DNA from: JARFUG01 sp050485365
Lineage (GTDB): Bacteria; Desulfobacterota; Desulfuromonadia; Desulfuromonadales; JACZKF01
NCBI GenBank assembly: GCA_050485365.1
Contig: JBJHBH010000078.1
Coordinates: 1-16,755, forward strand
DNA: 16,755 bases
Direction of reading: 5' to 3'
Position 1 is the first letter of the stretch, and each line of letters begins with the position of its first letter. The translations under genes and the position numbers were made by a program. The notes beneath the pieces are model-generated. The model was not told the DNA's origin. It worked only from the letters and a program-made list of their open reading frames with translations, and did no database searches. This document shows positions 7,180 through 12,272 of this stretch, piece after piece.

Positions 7180-8273
7180 GAGTCATCAATGTCGCAGGGG
7201 CGCGGCCCAATTTCATGAAGATCGCCCCCATCATCGAGGAGATGAACCGATACCGTGGGCGGATCGACCCGCTCCTCGTCCACACCGGCCAACACTATGA
7301 CGAGCGGATGAGCAAGGCGTTCTTCGACGACCTCGGCATCCCGAAGCCCGACATCAACCTGGATGTCGGCTCGGGCTCCCACGCCGAGCAGACCGCCCGG
7401 GTAATGGTCGAATTCGAGAAGGTCTGTCTGGAAAAACGCCCCGATCTGGTCGTCGTGGTGGGCGACGTCAACTCGACGATGGCATGCACCATCACCGCCA
7501 AGAAGCTTGGCATCAAGGTCGCCCATGTCGAGGCCGGCCTTCGCTCGCGCGACATGTCGATGCCCGAGGAGATCAACCGCCTGTGCACCGACGTGCTGTG
7601 CGACTACCTCTTCACTACGGACCGATTCGCCGACGAGAATCTTCTGGCCGAAGGGGTGCCGAAGGAGAAGATCTTCTTCGTCGGCAACGTCATGATCGAC
7701 ACCCTGCTCAAGCACAGGGAGATGGCCAGGGGGCTGGGCCTGATCGGTCGAATGGGCTTGAAGGCGGGAGGTTACGCCGTCCTGACGATGCACCGCCCCT
7801 CGAACGTCGACGACCCCGCCGTTTTGGGCGGCCTGATGGAAGCGATCCTCGAGATCGCCGACCAAATCCCCGTCATCTTCCCCATTCACCCAAGAACCCG
7901 AAAGATGCTCGAGGCTTCAGGTTTCCATTCAAAATTCAAAATTCAAAATTCAAAATTGAAGTTCGTAGAGCCTCTCGGCTATCTCGAATTCCTCCACCTC
8001 ACCATGCATTCAAGAATGGTTCTCACCGACAGCGGGGGTTTACAGGAGGAGACGACCGTCCTCGGCATCCCGTGCATCACCCTGCGCAACAACACCGAGC
8101 GGCCCATCACCTGCGAGGTCGGCACCAACTTCCTCGTGGGGAACCGGCCGGAGAAGGTGCTGGAGTGCGCGCGGAAGATTCTGGGAGGGGAGACCCCGAA
8201 GGGGCGGATTCCGGAGAAGTGGGACGGCAAGGCCGCGCAGAGGATCGTGCGGGTGTTGGTGGAGGCGATGTAG
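7176..8273 (+). CDS. wecB: UDP-N-acetylglucosamine 2-epimerase (non-hydrolysing)
   Basis: 365 residues from a TTG at 7176, which overlaps the preceding stop (TTGA) and has GAGGAG 7 nt upstream. No ATG fits the conserved N-terminus MRVINVAGARPNFMKIAP. The enzyme interconverts UDP-GlcNAc and UDP-ManNAc, supplying ManNAc for the EPS. Conserved landmarks: R10, H37TGQH, GDVNST with D97, HVEAGLRS with E119, MPEEINR with E131, MHRPSN with H206, IHPRTRK (237-243), DSGGLQEE (285-292) and TLRNNTERP (302-310). The length is normal. Odd: residues of about 251-262 (HSKFKIQNSKLK) come from a low-GC run of the heptamer ATTCAAA at 7927-7954 inside an otherwise GC-rich gene, placed in a loop before the conserved PLGYLEFL. 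Nothing suggests loss of activity. The soluble epimerase sits between the YdcF gene and prsK. Confidence 0.96.
   Translation: MRVINVAGARPNFMKIAPIIEEMNRYRGRIDPLLVHTGQHYDERMSKAFFDDLGIPKPDINLDVGSGSHAEQTARVMVEFEKVCLEKRPDLVVVVGDVNSTMACTITAKKLGIKVAHVEAGLRSRDMSMPEEINRLCTDVLCDYLFTTDRFADENLLAEGVPKEKIFFVGNVMIDTLLKHREMARGLGLIGRMGLKAGGYAVLTMHRPSNVDDPAVLGGLMEAILEIADQIPVIFPIHPRTRKMLEASGFHSKFKIQNSKLKFVEPLGYLEFLHLTMHSRMVLTDSGGLQEETTVLGIPCITLRNNTERPITCEVGTNFLVGNRPEKVLECARKILGGETPKGRIPEKWDGKAAQRIVRVLVEAM
7927..7961 (+). repeat. Heptamer tandem repeat (ATTCAAA)4 plus a degenerate fifth unit within wecB
   Basis: ATTCAAA occurs at 7927-7933, 7934-7940, 7941-7947 and 7948-7954, followed by ATTGAAG at 7955-7961. 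The unit length is not a multiple of three, so gain or loss of one copy would shift the wecB frame about 260 codons in. Similar A/T-rich heptamer tracts are known as dispersed short tandem repeats in several bacterial groups, usually between genes. Confidence 0.9.
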
Positions 8274-8277
8274 ACCA

Positions 8278-10389
8278 GTGATCGGGCTGACCCTCTCCGT
8301 CATCGCCATCGCCCTGGGCGCCTCATTCGCCGCCTTCATTCTCATCAAGGGACGGGGAGAAGGGATTCGGGGGTGGGTGCCCGCGGCGGCGCTCCTGGTG
8401 GTGGCGGCGCTGGAGCTGTGCGACCGGATGGCCTTGCTGCGTGTCGAGCAGTGGCTTTTCTGGAAGCAGGGGGCCCTTTGGGCCGAATCGCTTCTGCCGG
8501 GGGTGTGGCTCCTTTTCGCGCTGAGCTTCGCCCGGCAGGGGCGGATGCGCGACCTGCCGTGGGTGCCGCGTCTCTTTTTGGCCCTCGCCCTGATCTTTCC
8601 GGCTGCGGTTCTCTTCGTCCCCGTCGAGTCGTTCTTCTTCTCCCCCGACTTCGGTGAGGAGCGCCTCCTGTTTCTCGGGCGCTGGGGGTATTTCTTCAGC
8701 GTCGCGCTGCTGCTGTACTTTGTCTACATCCTCATGCAGTTGGAGCGCACCCTCGTCTCGACGCCGCGAAACGTGCGCTGGCGGGGGAAATTCGAGCTGA
8801 TCGGCGCCGGCACCCTGCTGGTGGCGCTGCTCATCTATTACAGCCAGGGGCTGCTGCACAAGACGATCGACATGCATCTGCTTCCGCTGCGCTCGGTGGC
8901 GCTGTCGGCGGCGGTGGTGATGATGGGGTGGTCGCGCCTTCGGCGCGCCGAGGCACCGGCCATTCGCGTCTCGCGCGAGATGGCCTATCGATCGGTCGTC
9001 GTTCTGGCGGTCAGCCTCTATCTTGTGGGGCTGGGGCTGTTCGGCGAGGGGATGCGGTATCTGGGCGATGCGCAGCGGCGCTCCATCCTGATGATCGCAG
9101 GGCTCTTCGGAGGGATCGCCGTGGTGACGGTTTTTCTCTCGGAGATCGCCCGACGCAAGATCCGCGTCTTCTTGCACAAGAACTTCTACCGCGAGAAGTA
9201 CGACTACCGCGAACAGTGGCAGCGCTTCACCCGCAAGCTCTCCGGCGCCGGAAACCGCGAGCAGCTCTACAGGGCCGTCCTCGCCTTCTTCGCCGACACC
9301 TTCTCCGTGCGCGGGGCCGCTCTTTTCTTGCGCGACGGCGACGACTACCGGCCGGTGTCGTCGGATGGATTCGATGCGCTCGCTCAAAGCTTCGGCGCCG
9401 ACAGCGCCCTGGTGCGCTCCTTCGGAGAGGAAGGGTGGATCTTCAACCGCCGGGACGCTCCCCCCGGGATCGAGGCCGAGTGCGGCGCCTTCCTGGCGCG
9501 ATACGACGTCTCCTTCGTCGTGCCGCTTCGCTTCGACGGATCGATCGAGGGGTTCGTCGCCCTCGGCCGCTCCATCGACGAGGCCGAGGAGTACACCTTC
9601 GAGGATTTCGATCTGATGAAGATGCTCGCCCTGCAGGCGACCTCGACCATCCTCAGCACGAACCTGACCGAGCAGCTGGCCCAGGCGCGGGAGATGGCGG
9701 CCATCGGCAAAGTCTCCGCCTTCGTCCTGCACGATCTGAAGAACCTCGTCTCGAATCTGTCGCTGGTGGTCGACATCGCCCGCGACAATGTCGACGACCC
9801 CGAATATCGTGAAGACATGCTGGCGACCCTGACGGTCACCGTCGGCAAGATGAAGGGACTCATCTCGCGGCTGAAGAACATGGAAGAGAAGTCGGGGCTG
9901 CAGCGGCGTGCGTGCGATCTGCAGGAGACGATCCGCGAAGGGGTCCGGCATGTGGGGGCGCCGCTGATCGTGCAGGGCGAGCGGGTCTGGGCGCACATCG
10001 ACCCGGTCGAGATCCAGAAGGTCGCCCTCAATCTCGTTTTGAACGCCGCCGAGGCGGGGCAGGGTCTGCCGGTGCGGATCGAGACGGGGGAGGCCGGGCG
10101 CCCCTTCTTTCGCGTTCGCGACGAGGGGTGCGGCATGAGCGAGGAGTTCATCCGCAAGCGCCTCTTTCGCCCCTTCGAGACGACCAAGGCCACAGGGTTC
10201 GGCATCGGTCTGTACCAGAGCAAGGTCATCGTCGAGGCGCACGGGGGGAGCCTCGACGTCAAAAGCGCAGCAGGGCAGGGGACGGAGATCACCGTCTGGC
10301 TGCCGGAGGTGCCGAAGCACCATCCCCAAGCCGGGAGCCGGAACCCGGGAGTCGAGAGGGAGAAGCTGACTTCTCCGGACGCGGCATAG
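8278..10389 (+). CDS. prsK: XrtA/PEP-CTERM system sensor histidine kinase PrsK
   Basis: 703 residues from a GTG at 8278, 4 nt after the wecB stop; GGAGG lies 12 nt upstream, a long spacing. The N-terminal part is a multi-helix membrane domain up to about residue 290, followed by the linker VFLHKNFYREKYDYREQW (297-314), which is characteristic of PrsK. A GAF domain covers about 325-465. The kinase core has the H-box FVLHDLKNLVSN with phospho-acceptor H485, the N-box NLVLNAAEAG with N589, the G1 box DEGCGMS (from D615), the F-box-like RPFETTK and the G2 box TGFGIGLYQSK (639-649). It autophosphorylates and passes phosphate to PrsR, encoded next. The signal sensed is unknown. Anchored in the inner membrane with a cytoplasmic kinase. 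The C-terminal 30 residues are a Pro/Gly/Lys tail without a domain. Confidence 0.93.
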   Translation: MIGLTLSVIAIALGASFAAFILIKGRGEGIRGWVPAAALLVVAALELCDRMALLRVEQWLFWKQGALWAESLLPGVWLLFALSFARQGRMRDLPWVPRLFLALALIFPAAVLFVPVESFFFSPDFGEERLLFLGRWGYFFSVALLLYFVYILMQLERTLVSTPRNVRWRGKFELIGAGTLLVALLIYYSQGLLHKTIDMHLLPLRSVALSAAVVMMGWSRLRRAEAPAIRVSREMAYRSVVVLAVSLYLVGLGLFGEGMRYLGDAQRRSILMIAGLFGGIAVVTVFLSEIARRKIRVFLHKNFYREKYDYREQWQRFTRKLSGAGNREQLYRAVLAFFADTFSVRGAALFLRDGDDYRPVSSDGFDALAQSFGADSALVRSFGEEGWIFNRRDAPPGIEAECGAFLARYDVSFVVPLRFDGSIEGFVALGRSIDEAEEYTFEDFDLMKMLALQATSTILSTNLTEQLAQAREMAAIGKVSAFVLHDLKNLVSNLSLVVDIARDNVDDPEYREDMLATLTVTVGKMKGLISRLKNMEEKSGLQRRACDLQETIREGVRHVGAPLIVQGERVWAHIDPVEIQKVALNLVLNAAEAGQGLPVRIETGEAGRPFFRVRDEGCGMSEEFIRKRLFRPFETTKATGFGIGLYQSKVIVEAHGGSLDVKSAAGQGTEITVWLPEVPKHHPQAGSRNPGVEREKLTSPDAA

Positions 10390-10470
10390 GACTGAACACG
10401 ACGCATTTGGCGCTTTTTGCTCACCCATCCCCAGTTTTGCTTTCTAGCGAGAGTATCATAGGTTGAGTGT

Positions 10471-11835
10471 ATGGAAAAACTTCTGGTCGTCGACGACAGC
10501 GAAGAGATCCGCAGGCAACTGCGCTGGGGGCTCAAGGACTATCAGGTGATTCAGGCCGGCTGTGTGCGCGAGGCGCTGTCGGCCTTCGAGCAGCATCGAC
10601 CCAAGGTGCTCACCCTCGATATGGGGCTCCCTCCCGACGCGCACGGCCCGACCGAAGGGCTTAGGGCGTTGGACGAAATACTGCGGCGCGCTCCCCAGAC
10701 GAAGGTGATCGTGGTGACCGGGCAGGACGAGCGCGGCGTGGCGCTGCAGGCGGTGCATCTGGGCGCCTACGACTTCTACCAGAAGCCGATCGACCTGGGG
10801 GAGTTGAAGATGATCGTGCGGCGCGCGTTTCAGCTCGCATCCCTCGAAGAGGAAAACCTCCGGCTCAGGGCGAGGCGGCAGGGGGAGAGCGAAACGTACG
10901 GGCTTTACGGCCAGTGCCCCCAGATGCAGACGGTCTTCGGAACCATCGGCAAGGTGGCCGCCTCCGACGTCCCGGTACTGATCCTGGGTGAGAGCGGCAC
11001 CGGCAAGGAGCTTGTGGCCAAGGCCGTGCACAACGAGAGCCGCCGCTGCCAGGGGCCTTTCATCCCCCTGAACTGCGGGGCGATCCCCGAAAACCTTCTC
11101 GAATCGGAGCTCTTCGGCCACGAAAAAGGGGCCTTCACCGGCGCCCAGAACCGCGTGCAGGGGAAGGTCGAGTTCGCCCGCGACGGCACCCTCTTTCTCG
11201 ACGAGATCGGCGAGCTCCCCCTGCAACTGCAGGTCAAGCTCCTGCGGTTTTTGCAGGAGAAGAAGATTCAGCGCCTCGGCGGCAGGGAGGAGATCCCCGT
11301 CGATGCGCGAATCATCGCGGCCACCAACCTCGACGTCGCCGATGCGATGGCGCAGGGACGTTTTCGCGAAGACCTCTATTACCGCATCGGGGTCATCACC
11401 ATCACCCTGCCGCCGCTGCGCGAGCGCGGCAGCGACATCGCCCTACTCGCCAACCTCTTCTTGCACCGCTTCGCCGAAGGGCAGAGAAAGAAGATCAAGG
11501 GATTCAGCGGCGCGGCCCTCGAAGCGCTGCAGCAGCACGACTGGCCGGGCAATGTCCGCGAGCTCGAAAACCGCATCAAGCGCGCCGCCCTCCTCGCCGA
11601 AACGCCGATCCTCGAGGCGCAGCATCTCGGGCTCGCCGAACCGGAGTTCCCTCACGAGAGCTTCGCCTTCGAAGGGCTGACCCTGCGCCAGGCCCGCGAT
11701 CGCCTCGAGAAATCGATGGTGATCGAAACGATGGAGAAGCAGGCCGGCAACATCGTCAAAACCGCCGAAGCCCTCGGCCTCAGCCGCCCGGCGGTCTACG
11801 CCCTGATGAAGAAGCACGGGCTGTATTTTTCGTGA
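10471..11835 (+). CDS. prsR: PEP-CTERM-box response regulator PrsR, NtrC-type sigma-54 activator
   Basis: 454 residues. Receiver domain 1-120 with acidic pair D8/D9, phospho-acceptor D50 (LTLDMGLPP), T83 and K105. AAA+ domain from about 145: Walker A GESGTGKE (173-180), the sigma-54 contact loop GAFTGA (220-225), Walker B LFLDEIGELP (241-250), sensor/arginine-finger region GRFREDLYYRI (296-306), and DWPGNVRELEN (357-367). C-terminal Fis-type helix-turn-helix about 427-448 (VKTAEALGLSRPAVYALMKK). It binds upstream enhancer DNA and remodels sigma-54 RNA polymerase. In other bacteria, PrsK/PrsR with sigma-54 turns on PEP-CTERM protein genes. Both GG-N10-GC elements in this window are candidate targets. 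The start ATG has a weak site (AGG 9 nt upstream). The 81-nt gap after prsK contains no clear promoter. Confidence 0.94.
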   Translation: MEKLLVVDDSEEIRRQLRWGLKDYQVIQAGCVREALSAFEQHRPKVLTLDMGLPPDAHGPTEGLRALDEILRRAPQTKVIVVTGQDERGVALQAVHLGAYDFYQKPIDLGELKMIVRRAFQLASLEEENLRLRARRQGESETYGLYGQCPQMQTVFGTIGKVAASDVPVLILGESGTGKELVAKAVHNESRRCQGPFIPLNCGAIPENLLESELFGHEKGAFTGAQNRVQGKVEFARDGTLFLDEIGELPLQLQVKLLRFLQEKKIQRLGGREEIPVDARIIAATNLDVADAMAQGRFREDLYYRIGVITITLPPLRERGSDIALLANLFLHRFAEGQRKKIKGFSGAALEALQQHDWPGNVRELENRIKRAALLAETPILEAQHLGLAEPEFPHESFAFEGLTLRQARDRLEKSMVIETMEKQAGNIVKTAEALGLSRPAVYALMKKHGLYFS

Positions 11836-12138
11836 GATGCCAACCGAATACGTCTGCAGTTGTTGTCCAGCGCTCCTGTCCACCCCCGCGCATGGAACTA
11901 AAGTTGTAATAAAATCAGGTTTTTAGTCTTCCATTTTTTGTCAACTTCCTACGGCATCTCCCGGAACCTTTTTTCAGCCCCCCCCTCCTGAGCTCATGTT
12001 TGCATTCGCTCCGATGCTCCGACTCCCCCATTAAGGTTTTCTTCCTTTCCTGACCGTCGAGTCTTCTCCCATAGATATCTTCCGGTACCCTCAGCAATCG
12101 ATTTAATTCATTTTTCCTCAGCCTAAGCAGCCGTAAGT

Positions 12139-12154
12139 TGGCATCTTTCTCGCT
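12139..12154 (+). promoter_or_regulatory. Sigma-54-type promoter (-24/-12) for the 993-residue lipoprotein
   Basis: The element is TGGCATCTTTCTCGCT: GG (12140-12141), exactly 10 nt, GC (12152-12153). The -24 half TGGCA is near-perfect; the -12 half TCGCT differs from TTGCT at one base. Transcription would begin near 12165, leaving a leader of about 108 nt. PrsR is encoded directly upstream and is the likely activator. Confidence 0.5.
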
Positions 12155-12185
12155 CATGGGGATGACGAACCCGTTGCGCCCGAAA

Positions 12186-12242
12186 AAAAGGAGGTGAAAT
12201 CGTCGTCGGCGTGGTGCCGACCTTTCGGGTTGGTTGATTTCA
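12186..12242 (+). other. Structured 5' leader with nested inverted repeats and an orphan Shine-Dalgarno
   Basis: An outer pair TGAAATC (12195-12201) / GATTTCA (12236-12242) encloses an inner pair GTCGGC (12205-12210) / GCCGAC (12216-12221) with loop GTGGT. AAGGAGGTG (12189-12196 and flank) is a near-perfect anti-16S match, yet no start codon lies at normal distance; the real ATG is about 77 nt further. The leader could regulate translation or act as a standby ribosome site. Confidence 0.35.
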
Positions 12243-12272
12243 TTCAAATGATCAAGAATTCAGGAGTACAGA

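Larger units (their letters stand above)
11836..12272. other. Intergenic leader region upstream of the lipoprotein gene
   Basis: 437 nt between prsR and the lipoprotein gene. It contains a sigma-54-type element (12139-12154), a structured leader (12186-12242) and a good ribosome site (AGGAG at 12262-12266) before the ATG at 12273. Enhancer sites for PrsR would be expected about 80-200 nt upstream of the promoter, but I could not pick one out. I see no convincing prsR terminator. A 110-codon open frame on the minus strand covers most of the region and is not supported as a gene. Confidence 0.6.

Noticed and set aside
7927..7961. CRISPR-like repeat
   Set aside because: Units are 7 bp, contiguous and inside a coding gene, with no spacers.
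10407..10423. TTTGGCGCTTTTTGCT between prsK and prsR looks like a sigma-54 promoter
   Set aside because: The GG and GC are only 8 nt apart; the strict 10-nt spacing is not met.
8323..10428. Long open frame (about 700 codons) antisense to prsK
   Set aside because: Arises from the codon bias of GC-rich DNA; the translation is compositionally odd and shows no domains, while prsK has every kinase motif.
11905..11945. prsR terminator from the T-rich stretches
   Set aside because: No stem of useful length can be formed before the T runs.
11915..12247. 110-codon open frame on the minus strand before the lipoprotein gene
   Set aside because: Very Arg/Lys/Leu-rich, no recognisable domain, no ribosome site, and it overlaps the promoter and leader of the lipoprotein gene. 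A decayed gene cannot be excluded.
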